DNA from: Azospirillum sp. RU38E
GTDB lineage: Bacteria; Pseudomonadota; Alphaproteobacteria; Azospirillales; Azospirillaceae
Length of the DNA stretch: 64,000 nucleotides
Assembly: GCF_900188385.1 (NCBI RefSeq)
Contig: NZ_FZOI01000009.1
Location: 124,001 to 188,000 of the forward strand
Direction: 5' to 3'
The notes beneath the pieces are model-generated. The model was given only the letters and a program-made list of their open reading frames with translations. It did no database searches and was not told the DNA's origin. Below, piece by piece: positions 25,870 to 34,781 of the stretch. The first letter of the stretch is position 1; each line of letters begins with the position of its first letter. A program made the position numbers and the translations under genes.

Positions 25870-26877
25870 ATGCGGGTTCAAATGGCAACAGTTCATTCAA
25901 TCCTGGTGACCGGCGGGGCCGGTTATGTTGGCAGCCACGCGGTGGCGGCTTTATGCCGCGCCGGGTATCTGGTGACGGTGGTGGATGATCTGAGCCAAGG
26001 CCACCGGCCGGCCGTCCCGGTGGCAGCCGATTTTGTGGTCGGCAATGCGGGCGACCGCCCGTTGCTGGACCGGTTGCTGGCGGCCCGCCCCTATCACGCC
26101 GTGATGCATTTCGCCGCCCGTTCCCTGGTGGGGGAATCCATGCGGGATCCCGGCCCTTATCTGGCGGGTAATGTACAGGTGGCCCAGACCGTGATCGATG
26201 CGGCGATCGCCCATAAGGTGCCCAAACTGGTGCTGTCATCCACCGCCAATATCTTCGCATCAAGCGATGGCCGCCCCATTACAGAGGACAGCCCCATCGA
26301 CCCCGGAAGCCCGTATGGCGAGGGTAAATATATGGTGGAACGGCTGCTGCACTGGGCTGATCGCTGCCACGGGCTGCGCTCAGCGGCGCTGCGCTATTTC
26401 AACGCCGCTGGCGCCCACCCGGACGGCCATCTGGGCGAAGATCACCAGCCAGAAACGCACCTGATCCCGATTGTGCTGCAGGTTGCCCTGGGCCAGCGGA
26501 CCCATCTGGATATCTACGGCGACGATTACGACACTCCGGATGGCACCTGCATCCGTGACTATGTCCATGTCTGTGACATTGCCGCTGCTCATATCAAGGT
26601 GCTGACTGTGCTGGATGAACGGTCCGTGCGCTATAATGTTGGAACTGGCCGCGGCTATTCTGTGCGCCAGGTCGTGGAGGCTGCGGAAAAGGTGATCGGC
26701 AAACCCATCCCGGTCCGCATAGCCCCGCGCCGCGCCGGCGACCCGGCTGTGCTGGTGGCCGATGGCAGCCGCCTGCAACGGGAAACTGGATGGACCGCAG
26801 CACTGCCTGACCTGGAAACCATGGTCAGCACAGCCTGGGAATGGCGCCGCCGTCATCCGAATGGCTATAAGGGGTAA
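25870..26877 (+). CDS. galE: UDP-glucose 4-epimerase
   Basis: Extended SDR enzyme interconverting UDP-glucose and UDP-galactose. The 335 residues show VTGGAGYVGSHAV, HFAARSLVGESM, a catalytic Ser/Thr region LSSTANIF and YGEGK (Tyr/Lys pair), ALRYFNAAGAHPDG and DGTCIRDYVHV, the last two being GalE hallmarks. The region after the catalytic Ser reads NIFAS instead of the common VYG, a small variation. It feeds UDP-Gal to glf, which follows after a hairpin. Confidence 0.93.
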   Translation: MRVQMATVHSILVTGGAGYVGSHAVAALCRAGYLVTVVDDLSQGHRPAVPVAADFVVGNAGDRPLLDRLLAARPYHAVMHFAARSLVGESMRDPGPYLAGNVQVAQTVIDAAIAHKVPKLVLSSTANIFASSDGRPITEDSPIDPGSPYGEGKYMVERLLHWADRCHGLRSAALRYFNAAGAHPDGHLGEDHQPETHLIPIVLQVALGQRTHLDIYGDDYDTPDGTCIRDYVHVCDIAAAHIKVLTVLDERSVRYNVGTGRGYSVRQVVEAAEKVIGKPIPVRIAPRRAGDPAVLVADGSRLQRETGWTAALPDLETMVSTAWEWRRRHPNGYKG

Positions 26878-26954
26878 GGCGTCCGCGGCGCTCTGCCATG
26901 GCAGTCGCGCCCATAACCCGCCCTTGCAATCCGCCCTTGACCGACGGTAACAGT

Positions 26955-26992
26955 AATCCCGCCCACCTCACGCTGCGGTGCGCGGGATTTTT
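26955..26992 (+). terminator. Hairpin between galE and glf
   Basis: AATCCCGC (26955-26962) pairs with GCGGGATT (26982-26989), followed by a T run to 26992. It sits directly before the glf ribosome site, so it could end the galE transcript or act as an attenuator in read-through to glf. Confidence 0.7.
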
Positions 26993-27004
26993 TGAGGGAT
27001 AAAG

Positions 27005-28171
27005 ATGAATTTCGACGGTTTTGACCTTATCGTAGTGGGCAGCGGCTTTTTCGGCGCCACCATTGCCGAACGCGCCGCCCGCGAACTTGGCCTGACCGTC
27101 GCCGTGCTGGATAAGCGCACCCATTTCGGCGGCAATTCCTATTCTGAGATCAATGCCGAAACCGGCATTGAGGTGCACCCCTACGGCACCCATATTTTCC
27201 ATACCAATTCGGAAGAGGTATGGACCTACATCAACCGTTTCACGCAATTTTCCGAATATCGCCATCGGGTATTCACCGTGCATGGTGACCGGGTCTTCTC
27301 CATGCCGATCAATCTCGGCACCATTTGCTCCTTTTTCGGTAAGCATTTCACACCGGATGAAGCCCGCGCCCTGGTGGCAAAGGAAATGGCAGCCGAAAAT
27401 ATCGGCGAGCCCGCCAATCTGGAAGAGAAGGCTGTCAAATCGATCGGTCGCTCCCTCTATGACGCCTTCATTCGCGGCTATACGATGAAGCAGTGGCAGA
27501 CCGATCCGCGTCAGCTGCCGGCCTCGATCATTGGCCGGCTGCCGGTGCGCTTCACCTTTGATGATCGCTATTTCGCCGACCGGTTCGAAGGCATGCCGCT
27601 GGGCGGCTATGGCGCCATCTTCCGCAACATGCTGAACCAGCCGAAGATTCAGCTGTTCCTGGGGGTCGATTTCTTCGATATCCGGCATCACATTCCGGCC
27701 GGCAAGCCCATCATCTATACCGGTGCCATCGACCGCTATTATGATTACCAGTTCGGGGAACTCGGCTGGCGCACCGTCGATCTGGAATGGGAAGTGGCAC
27801 AGACGCCCGATTTCCAGGGCACCTCGGTGATGAATTATGCCGACAGCAATGTCCCCTTCACCCGCATCCATGAATTCCGGCATCTGCACCCCGAACGGCC
27901 GTTTGATGGTGACAAGACCATCATCGCGCGGGAATTCTCCCGCTTCGCCGGCAAAGGTGACGAGCCCTATTACCCGATCGCCACACCGGCCGACCGTGAC
28001 CTGTATGAGCGTTATGTCGCCTTGACCGTGCAGGAGCCGAATGTAATCTTCGGTGGCCGTTTGGGCACTTACCGCTATCTTGACATGCATCAGGCCATCG
28101 GTGCGGCGCTTAAATGCTTCGATACACAGGTGGTTCCGCTGGTTACGGCCAACAAGCCCCTGTGTGTTTGA
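27005..28171 (+). CDS. glf: UDP-galactopyranose mutase
   Basis: FAD enzyme that converts UDP-galactopyranose to UDP-galactofuranose for surface glycans. The 388 residues contain the dinucleotide motif VVGSGFFGATIAE, the substrate/FAD block HFGGNSYSE (usual HIGGNAY), YGTHIFHTNSEEVWTY and GYTMKQW, and the C-terminal GRLGTYRYLDMHQAIG. Start has GAGGGATAAAG upstream. Followed 34 bases later by a glycosyltransferase and flippase, so galactofuranose is probably part of the local polysaccharide. Confidence 0.96.
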   Translation: MNFDGFDLIVVGSGFFGATIAERAARELGLTVAVLDKRTHFGGNSYSEINAETGIEVHPYGTHIFHTNSEEVWTYINRFTQFSEYRHRVFTVHGDRVFSMPINLGTICSFFGKHFTPDEARALVAKEMAAENIGEPANLEEKAVKSIGRSLYDAFIRGYTMKQWQTDPRQLPASIIGRLPVRFTFDDRYFADRFEGMPLGGYGAIFRNMLNQPKIQLFLGVDFFDIRHHIPAGKPIIYTGAIDRYYDYQFGELGWRTVDLEWEVAQTPDFQGTSVMNYADSNVPFTRIHEFRHLHPERPFDGDKTIIAREFSRFAGKGDEPYYPIATPADRDLYERYVALTVQEPNVIFGGRLGTYRYLDMHQAIGAALKCFDTQVVPLVTANKPLCV

Positions 28172-28205
28172 ACCGAATTTTGTACCTCTTCAGGCAAGGC
28201 GCCAA

Positions 28206-29438
28206 ATGGCTGCGAATTCGCTGCGTGTGAACATTGTCGTCCCTCCCCTGCATCGGGAGAAGTTCACCGGCGGCATCCTCTGTATCCTGGAACATGCCCA
28301 CCAGCTTCATAAGCGTGGGCATCAGGTGACGATCATCCCGACCCGCCCCTGCGATGCGCCGGCATGGTTCAAGAAAGAATTCGGCACCCTGCTGCATTGG
28401 GCGCCGCAATCGGCCGGCGGCGCCCTCGGTCGGCTGATCGGAACAGTGGCCGGCTGGCTGCCCCGCCGCGACGCGGCGGGCAAGGATGCTATCCGCCGCG
28501 ATTTCATGGGCTTGGTGCGCAACCTGCCCCAGCTCTGGACGGCGGAGCTGGAGCAGGCGGTACAGCATCATGAGTTACGGCGCATGATTCCGCCGGCCGA
28601 TATCACCATTGCCACCCAATATAGTACCGCCTTGCCGGTCTATCTGTTTGGTACTGGCAAGCTCGGCTACTTCATGCAGCATTACGAAGTCATTTTTGCC
28701 AATGACACGCCGGACCCGACGCTGACCCGCAAGGTTGCGGCCATGTCATACCGGCTGGGGCTGGCGATGATGGCCAATTCGCCCTGGCTCTATGATCAGG
28801 TGGACAAGGCGGTGCCCGGTGCGTCGTTGCGCCTGTCACCCAATGCGCTGGATCATAATATCTTCAACGGCAGTCCCAAGCCGCTCGCAGCGCCAGATGA
28901 TCGCAAGGTGACGCTGATTTCCTATGGCGGGCGGCATGTCGCCTGGAAAGGCTTCAAGGAGATGGCGGAGGCGACCGCCATCGTGCGGCGCAGATTGCCG
29001 CATTACCAGATCGACTGGCATGTCTATGGCGGGGCCGCCCTGCCGCCGGACAATCCGATCGCCCCTTACAAGGATTTGGGCTTCCTGCAGCCGCTGGCTC
29101 TGGCAGAGGCTTATCGTCAGGCCGACATCCTGCTGTCCGCCTCCTGGTATGAAAGCTTCCCGCTGTTCCCGGCGGAGGCCATGGCCTGCGGCTTGGCCAC
29201 AGTAACCACGCAGCCGGGGACGGAGCAATATGCCATCCCCGGTCAGACGGCTGAAGTGGTGGAGGCGCAGTCCCCGGAATCGGTGGCAGCCGGTCTGGAA
29301 CGGTTGATCATTGACCATGCCCATCGCCAGCGCATTGCCCAGGCAGGCTGGGAAATGGCCCGCACCCTGACCTGGGAGGCGGCGGGCGATGCGATGGAAG
29401 CCAATATCAGGTCGATCGTCGCGGAGCAGACCCCCTGA
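28206..29438 (+). CDS. Glycosyltransferase family 4 (GT-B)
   Basis: A 410-residue GT-B fold retaining glycosyltransferase. The N-terminal domain has VVPPLHREKFTGGILCILEHAHQL and the C-terminal donor domain has SYGGRHVAWKGFKEMAEA and the E-x7-E type block SWYESFPLFPAEAMACGLAT. Start 28206 (AAGGCG upstream) is chosen because the earlier frame overlaps glf. It is followed by a Wzx-type flippase, so it likely adds a sugar (perhaps galactofuranose or mannose) to the lipid-linked unit. Donor not determinable. Confidence 0.9.
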   Translation: MAANSLRVNIVVPPLHREKFTGGILCILEHAHQLHKRGHQVTIIPTRPCDAPAWFKKEFGTLLHWAPQSAGGALGRLIGTVAGWLPRRDAAGKDAIRRDFMGLVRNLPQLWTAELEQAVQHHELRRMIPPADITIATQYSTALPVYLFGTGKLGYFMQHYEVIFANDTPDPTLTRKVAAMSYRLGLAMMANSPWLYDQVDKAVPGASLRLSPNALDHNIFNGSPKPLAAPDDRKVTLISYGGRHVAWKGFKEMAEATAIVRRRLPHYQIDWHVYGGAALPPDNPIAPYKDLGFLQPLALAEAYRQADILLSASWYESFPLFPAEAMACGLATVTTQPGTEQYAIPGQTAEVVEAQSPESVAAGLERLIIDHAHRQRIAQAGWEMARTLTWEAAGDAMEANIRSIVAEQTP

Positions 29439-29452
29439 GGGGAGGTTGAGCC

Positions 29453-30700
29453 ATGATCGACCGCAAGATATTGCACAATATCTCCTATCTGGGGGTCACC
29501 AACGTCGCCAACCTGATCATCCCGCTGGTGGTGTTGCCCTTCATTACCCGGGTGCTGGGACCGGCGCAGTTCGGTCAATATGCCTGGGCCGTCTCGGCCG
29601 GCACCTTGCTGGGCCTGATATGCGATTTCGGCTTTAACTGGAGCGCGGCACGGGAAGTGGCGATCCATAAGGAGGATCGCCAGCGTACCGCCGCCATCGT
29701 GGCCGAAGCCTATATGGTGCGGGGACTGTTATTCAGCCTGGCCTTGCTGGTCATTATCGCCCTCTGGTCACAGCTGCCGCACAGTACGGGTGTCGGCGCG
29801 GTGCTGAGCTTTGTGCCGCTGATCGCCTTCTGCAACCTGCTGACGCCCCCCTGGCTGTTCCAGGGGCTGGAGCAGTTCCGCATCGTCGTCTTTTCCTCGA
29901 TGTTCGGCCGGCTGGCCGGGGTGATCGGCATCTTCGCGCTGGTGCGCCAGCCCGAAGATGTCGGGTTGGCCATCGGCCTGACCGCAGCGGGTGCCATGTT
30001 GCCGGGGCTGGTCACCTTCCGTTTTCTGGCCCGTCATTATGGGGATGTGTTGCGCCTGCCCACCATCGCCGCGGTGAAGGCCCGGCTGGCATCGGCTTGG
30101 CGAATCTTTGCCGCCGATCTGGTGATCCAGATCTATACGATGGCGCAGACCTTTCTGGTGGGTCTGCTGGGCGGGCCAGTAGCGGCCGCCCAATATAATA
30201 TCGGGGATCGTTGCCTGAATGCCGGCAAAGGGTTCCTGGCCGCCATCACCCAGGCCGCCATGCCGCGCGTGGCCAACCTGGCCGTGACCGATCCCGCCGC
30301 CGGTATGCGGTTGATCCGCCGGGTGATGCTGATGGCCGGCAGCGTCGGGCTGGCGGGTGGTCTGGTGATGGCCTTTGGCGCCGACCTGTTGGTGATGTGG
30401 GTTTTCGGGCCCGATTTCATGGAATCGGCCCGCGTGCTCCGCATCCTCTCCCCCGTTCCCATTCTGGTCGGGGTCGGTTCCTGCTTCTCCTCGCTCTATA
30501 TGTTTAATTATGGCGAGAACCGGCTTTGGGCATTGATGCTGAAAATCGCAGCAGCCACCAATTTCGGGACGATGCTGGCTTTACATCTGCTGGGCATTTC
30601 CATGCATATATCGGCGGCCCTCGCCGTGGTTGCAGCCGAATCATTTGTCTTCTTCCTTGCCGGGTACCGCTTCCTGCACGCTCAGCGCCGGTTTCGCTGA
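29453..30700 (+). CDS. Oligosaccharide flippase (Wzx/MOP family)
   Basis: A 415-residue protein with about 12 membrane segments from ISYLGVTNVANLIIPLVVLP onward, typical of the polysaccharide-transport branch of the MOP exporters. These move undecaprenyl-PP-linked repeat units across the inner membrane. ATG 29453 follows GGGGAGG, 14 bases after the GT4 stop. It pairs functionally with the O-antigen polymerase/ligase candidate at 51621-52982 and the Wzz-like protein at 53881-54810, though these lie 20 kb away. Confidence 0.92.
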   Translation: MIDRKILHNISYLGVTNVANLIIPLVVLPFITRVLGPAQFGQYAWAVSAGTLLGLICDFGFNWSAAREVAIHKEDRQRTAAIVAEAYMVRGLLFSLALLVIIALWSQLPHSTGVGAVLSFVPLIAFCNLLTPPWLFQGLEQFRIVVFSSMFGRLAGVIGIFALVRQPEDVGLAIGLTAAGAMLPGLVTFRFLARHYGDVLRLPTIAAVKARLASAWRIFAADLVIQIYTMAQTFLVGLLGGPVAAAQYNIGDRCLNAGKGFLAAITQAAMPRVANLAVTDPAAGMRLIRRVMLMAGSVGLAGGLVMAFGADLLVMWVFGPDFMESARVLRILSPVPILVGVGSCFSSLYMFNYGENRLWALMLKIAAATNFGTMLALHLLGISMHISAALAVVAAESFVFFLAGYRFLHAQRRFR

Positions 30701-30884
30701 CCAAATCATGGGACATCGGCAGCGCCGAGGCTGCATTCGCCTATTTTTTGGGCAGAAAACTGTGACATTCTGATCAAGCAATGGGACTTTTTCGGCGGTA
30801 ACGCCGTGCGGGCCACAAGTGAAGTGGTATTCTGTTATAAAGTCGCTTATGTTGGCCTTGAGGAATCGAGCTCAAGGATATCGT

Positions 30885-31253
30885 ATGTACACCCACCCCC
30901 AACATGGCGGCGGTGAAGAGGTCAAGGAGCTGCGCCGACGCGCAGGGGCTTGGCTGAAGAACCGCCGCACGGAAGTCGGGCTGACACAGCGAGCCCTGGC
31001 CGAGGCCGTCGGTCTTGAATATTATACTATGGTTTCAATGATCGAGGCCGGGCGTGGCCGCATTCCGCCGGACAGCTATCTTGCCTGGGCCAATGCTCTG
31101 CAAATGGCCCCGGCTGAGTTTGTGCGCACCCTGATGCAATATTATGATCCGATAACCCACGCCATTCTGTTTGGGGAGATCAGTGAGGCCGGTACTGCGG
31201 CCACGGACAGCGGAACATCATCCGCCAAGACCGCTAAGTTCCGGGTCGTCTGA
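30885..31253 (+). CDS. XRE-type helix-turn-helix regulator 1
   Basis: A 122-residue DNA-binding protein. Residues about 12-70 form a Cro/C1-type HTH (KNRRTEVGLTQRALAEAVGL, then MIEAGRGRIPPDSYLAWANAL). Start 30885 has AAGGA 7 bases upstream. It is followed after 14 bases by a second, related HTH protein and then by two genes for an unknown membrane protein and a CAP/RTX protein, suggesting joint control of that module. No toxin-like partner is present. Confidence 0.82.
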   Translation: MYTHPQHGGGEEVKELRRRAGAWLKNRRTEVGLTQRALAEAVGLEYYTMVSMIEAGRGRIPPDSYLAWANALQMAPAEFVRTLMQYYDPITHAILFGEISEAGTAATDSGTSSAKTAKFRVV

Positions 31254-31267
31254 GTCCGGGAGCGGCG

Positions 31268-31645
31268 ATGGGCGACATCATCCCCCTGCGTTCTGATCCG
31301 TTGGAAGCCCCGCGCGGCGACGTGCAGGAGTTGTTTCAACGTGACAGGATCACTATGGCGCGGGAACGTCGCGCCGCCTGGGGGCGGGTGATTCGTCAGC
31401 AACGTCTGGCCAACGGTTTAAGTACACGCAACTTGGCGAGCCGTATCGGGATCGCCAGTCCGGGCATTATCAGCGCTGTGGAGGCTGGTCGGGGCCGGGT
31501 GCCGGAAGGCAGTCTGGTTGGCTGGGCCGCGGCACTGGGAATGGAACCTGCCTTGTTCGCCGCTGGGTATTTGGCCGCCTTTGAACCGGATGCTGCCGCC
31601 CTGCTGCTGGCTGCCGGTACGGCGACGGAAGGAGAGGCGTCATGA
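31268..31645 (+). CDS. XRE-type helix-turn-helix regulator 2
   Basis: A 125-residue HTH protein, paralogous to its upstream neighbour: both share the recognition-helix end EAGRGR(I/V)P and a following W(A)xAL(Q/G)M segment. HTH residues are about 40-95 (RQQRLANGLSTRNLASRIGI). Its stop overlaps the ATG of the next gene by 4 bases, so it is translationally coupled to the 374-residue membrane protein. Tandem duplication is likely; the two could form a heterodimer (inference). Confidence 0.82.
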   Translation: MGDIIPLRSDPLEAPRGDVQELFQRDRITMARERRAAWGRVIRQQRLANGLSTRNLASRIGIASPGIISAVEAGRGRVPEGSLVGWAAALGMEPALFAAGYLAAFEPDAAALLLAAGTATEGEAS

Positions 31646-32766
31646 GCGTCTCTGCCGAGATTTTCACCTTTCCCGGCCGCAATGGCGGGGGCAATGGCGG
31701 TGCCTGGGGCAACCAGGATTTAGCCGATATTTATCGCTGCATCGACCTGTTCGCCCGCCATGGCGTTGTGCTGGAAGGGGCCTGCGGCCTGACGGACGAG
31801 GGGGATCCCTGGTTCGCCCTGGAGGATGTGGCGAGCGGTGAAACGCTGGTGCATATCGCCAGGATCGACGGATTTTTTATCGTCCATGTTCTGGACGGGG
31901 AAACCTGGCAGGGGGACACGTTGCGTGCCGCCCTGGCCAACCTGGATTTGAACGCATTGGTTCTTGGCGATCCCCATGTGCCGGCCGACCACGGCCATGA
32001 TGGCACGGATAACAAGACCGACCCAGACGGGTCACATGCGTTCCTGCGGATCGTCAGTGCCGTCATCGCGGTACTGACGGCGGATGTGATCGCCAGCACG
32101 GTGGCGCATGACGCGATGGCGTCGCCCCTGCCGGACGTCAGCGAAACTGTTGCTGGCGATCACGCCTTTAAGGATAACAGCCATACGTTTGCATTGCCAG
32201 AATTGCATGAGGCGGAAAAGGTTAATCACCATCCCGGCAAAGAGCCGGCGCCGGATGCTGCCCTGGTGGAACCCATGATCGGGACGCCCCAGGTTGCCGA
32301 ACCGGCAAAAGCAGGGGCGTTGCTTGCTGCGGAAGAAGCGCCGGCGGCGCATCCCAGCAGCGCCACCCCAATCGACCTTGGTGACATATTGATGCTTGCC
32401 GAGGCTGCGCCCACGGTCAAAGTGGATGTGGCGGCACCTCAGCATCTGATCGCCCTGGAGAGCCTGTTGCCACAGGCGGGCGATCACCCGGAAATACTGC
32501 ACCTGATCAGGAGCGACAAGGTCGTGCTGTCGGCGACGGAAAAGGATGATCTTTTCCTGGTGGTCCTCACACCGCAGCAGGAACGGCTGCAGGTGGCCGC
32601 AGAAAGTTTCCAAAGCAACCATGACAGTCTGGTCGTTGAAAAATCGACACCGACCAGCACATCCAGCGGCATCATTCTGGATCTGTCACAACTGCCCGCA
32701 CAGACCGGGGGATTGACGATGATCGGGCAACTACCGGCCGGTGACGTGCCGCTTTCAGGGGGTTGA
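31642..32766 (+). CDS. Single-pass membrane protein of unknown function
   Basis: A 374-residue protein with three parts. Residues 1-110 are a compact alpha/beta domain (DLFARHGVVLEGACGLTDEG, WFALEDVASGETLVHIARID). Residues about 134-152 are a hydrophobic segment. The remaining 220 residues are acidic, low-complexity and Ala/Pro/His-rich. No signal peptide is seen, so the N-terminal domain is probably cytoplasmic with the tail outside. It is coupled to the preceding XRE gene and lies 4 bases before the CAP/RTX gene, so a role in sensing or exporting that protein is possible. Family not recognised. Confidence 0.7.
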   Translation: MSVSAEIFTFPGRNGGGNGGAWGNQDLADIYRCIDLFARHGVVLEGACGLTDEGDPWFALEDVASGETLVHIARIDGFFIVHVLDGETWQGDTLRAALANLDLNALVLGDPHVPADHGHDGTDNKTDPDGSHAFLRIVSAVIAVLTADVIASTVAHDAMASPLPDVSETVAGDHAFKDNSHTFALPELHEAEKVNHHPGKEPAPDAALVEPMIGTPQVAEPAKAGALLAAEEAPAAHPSSATPIDLGDILMLAEAAPTVKVDVAAPQHLIALESLLPQAGDHPEILHLIRSDKVVLSATEKDDLFLVVLTPQQERLQVAAESFQSNHDSLVVEKSTPTSTSSGIILDLSQLPAQTGGLTMIGQLPAGDVPLSGG

Positions 32767-32770
32767 GATA

Positions 32771-34138
32771 ATGTCCTTTGCCGCTCAAACACTTCTGATG
32801 GCTGGTAGCAATGTCATGACGCTTGATGAGCTGAGCCTCTATCATGCGATCAATGATCAACGGGTGGCCCAGGGCCTTCCCAGCCTGCGGCCGGTTGTGG
32901 ATCTCACCGTTCTGGCGGGCCAGCATGCCGCCGATTTCAGCAGCAATATCGGCTATGCCAGCTGGTCAACGAAGACGATAGAGACCCGGCCTGTTCCCAC
33001 CCTGCATCATTGGAGCGACGGCAGTTCCTTCCTGAACGGGGTTTTGAGTGTGGCCAGCGGTCTGCATCTGACCCTGCCTGCCGGCTTGGCGGAGAATGCC
33101 GAAGGCACCCTGGTCGGGCAGACCAGTGAAAGCCTGCTGCAAAGCTGGCTGAGCAATCCCGGTACCAGTGCCAATCTGCTGCTGGCCAGCTGGGATACAA
33201 TCGGCATCGGCATTTCCGGTGACATGACCTATGTCATGTTCGGCAATTATGACGATACGGTACAGACGAGCACGCCGGTCATTCAGGGTACCGACAAGGC
33301 CGATGTCATCCGGACCACCGGCTGGGCCGAAGTGGTGCTGGGCGGTGGCGGGAATGACGTCTTCGTCGGCGCCAGCTATGGCGACCGGCTGGATGGCGGT
33401 GCCGGTGCAGACCGGCTGGTATTGAACGGGCCCGCCAGTGCTTATCAGGTTGCACTCGTAACCGAAAATGGCGAGCGCTGGGCCTTGGTTACCGGCAAGG
33501 ACGGGCTGCAACTGCGTATCCGCGATGTCGAATATATCTCCTTCAGTGACCGGGTGGTGGATAGCAGCAGCTGGGGTGAACGGGTCAGCGCCGTCCATTT
33601 CGATGCCGATTATTATCTGGCAACCAATCGCGATGTTGCAGCGGCCCTGACGACCGCCTATCCAGGCGCCAGCAAAGAGGTGCTGGCCGCCGCCGCCGCC
33701 GATCATTTCTGGACCTATGGTCAGAAGGAAGGCCGCAATCCAGCCGCGTTTTTCGACACCAGCTATTACCTGTCACATAATCCCGATGTGGCGGCCGCGG
33801 TGGCGGCTGGCTCCTTCACGGCTTTCTCGCATTACATGTTGATCGGGCAGTTCGAAAATCGCAGCCCGAATGCCACGTTCGATGCGCTTGATTATCTGGC
33901 TTTGAACCCAGATATCGGCAGCGCGATCACCAAGGGGGTGATCAGTTCGGCAATTGACCATTACCTGCTCTATGGTCAAAATGAGGGTCGGCAAGCGCTC
34001 TTCGATGAAGATTATTATCTCGCCACCTATCCGGACGTTGCCGCTGCCGTCCATGCTGGCAGCTTTGCCAGTGGTCTCACCCATTATCTGCTCTATGGTG
34101 CGACAGAGGGGCGTCACGCTTACGCGGACCTGATTTGA
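32771..34138 (+). CDS. CAP-domain / RTX surface protein with C-terminal YYLxxNPDV repeats
   Basis: A 455-residue secreted-type protein without a signal peptide. Residues about 22-160 resemble a bacterial CAP (SCP/YkwD) domain: LYHAINDQRVAQGLPSL and SLLQSWLSNPGTSANLL. Residues about 172-215 hold short RTX calcium-binding repeats (GGGGNDVFVG, GDRLDGGAGADRL). Residues 277-455 hold four repeats of 40-50 residues of the pattern FDxxYYLxxNPDVAAAVxxG...HYLLYGxxEGR. The same repeats form the N-terminus of the S-layer protein at 41788-45345. RTX repeats and the adjacent transporter suggest type I secretion. Start 32771 lies 4 bases after the upstream stop. Confidence 0.8.
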   Translation: MSFAAQTLLMAGSNVMTLDELSLYHAINDQRVAQGLPSLRPVVDLTVLAGQHAADFSSNIGYASWSTKTIETRPVPTLHHWSDGSSFLNGVLSVASGLHLTLPAGLAENAEGTLVGQTSESLLQSWLSNPGTSANLLLASWDTIGIGISGDMTYVMFGNYDDTVQTSTPVIQGTDKADVIRTTGWAEVVLGGGGNDVFVGASYGDRLDGGAGADRLVLNGPASAYQVALVTENGERWALVTGKDGLQLRIRDVEYISFSDRVVDSSSWGERVSAVHFDADYYLATNRDVAAALTTAYPGASKEVLAAAAADHFWTYGQKEGRNPAAFFDTSYYLSHNPDVAAAVAAGSFTAFSHYMLIGQFENRSPNATFDALDYLALNPDIGSAITKGVISSAIDHYLLYGQNEGRQALFDEDYYLATYPDVAAAVHAGSFASGLTHYLLYGATEGRHAYADLI

Positions 34139-34298
34139 TACCAATCCGCCGAAAGGTTGACCTTTCGGCGGATTGGAGGCCGACGACCGCCGCCGCGCCG
34201 CTCGTGCGGCGGGAGCCAAGGCGGCGGATGCCACCGCCCGGCAATTGAGGGGCATGAAAGCGTGACCATCGGTCATGATTTCGCGCCGCAGGTATAAA
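34139..34298 (+). repeat. Dispersed hairpin repeat family, copy 2
   Basis: Starts with a near-perfect palindrome: 17-bp arms 34141-34157 and 34160-34176 around TG. Next comes a GC-rich segment (TTGGAGGCCGACGACCGCCG, GTGCGGCGGGAGCCAAG) matching the minus strand of 10932-11050, and then the TGACCATCGGTCA dyad shared with 21182-21227. The hairpin sits 2 bases past the CAP/RTX stop and can act as its terminator. Confidence 0.75.
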
Positions 34299-34339
34299 GC
34301 TGGGCGAAGCCAAAGCGCGACAAGCCAACGCCCCTGCTA

Positions 34340-34762
34340 TTATGTCGGCTTCCCAGGCGGTAACGCCAGTTGCCCCAGGAACAATTCCAGCCGACGACAA
34401 AGATCATCAATCTGGTCCGCCGCCAGCCGGTCGAACCTGCGCAACAGGCTTATCGTCGTTTCGTCCAGCCGCGGATAAGCCAGGAGCAGCCCCTCGGATT
34501 CACCCTCCGGTGAGCGGACGAACAGTCGGAACCCGTGACCATTCACCACGAAATAGGCCAAGAGGGCGACGAACCCCACCTTGTCCTGCAAAAAGAAGGT
34601 CGGGCATTCAACATAGGCACTGTCTGGCACCAAGCCGGTCCAGGCCGCTTCCGTCAGGACCAGACTATTGGCGGGAAGCTCACAGTAAGCAACTGCACGG
34701 GCCAGTTCACGCGGGGCCGCCTGTAAACGCCAGACCGGCCCCGTCTCACGGATTGTCAACAT
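34340..34762 (-). CDS. Small protein linked to type I secretion genes, function unknown
   Basis: A 140-residue protein with mixed beta strands in the first 95 residues (YVECPTFFLQDKVGFVALLAYFVV) and a C-terminal helix rich in Leu, Asp and Arg (DRLAADQIDDLCRRLELFL). No signal peptide or membrane helix. It begins 19 bases after the secretion adaptor stop, so it is the third gene of the secretion operon. It may be a secretion chaperone or regulator (inference from position only). Family not recognised. Confidence 0.7.
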   Translation of the reverse strand: MLTIRETGPVWRLQAAPRELARAVAYCELPANSLVLTEAAWTGLVPDSAYVECPTFFLQDKVGFVALLAYFVVNGHGFRLFVRSPEGESEGLLLAYPRLDETTISLLRRFDRLAADQIDDLCRRLELFLGQLALPPGKPT

Positions 34763-34781
34763 GCGCCCTCCTGGCGCTGGC

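Noticed and set aside
30885-31645. XRE pair considered as an antitoxin of a toxin-antitoxin system
   Set aside because: No small toxin-like gene is adjacent; the neighbours are another XRE protein and a large membrane protein.
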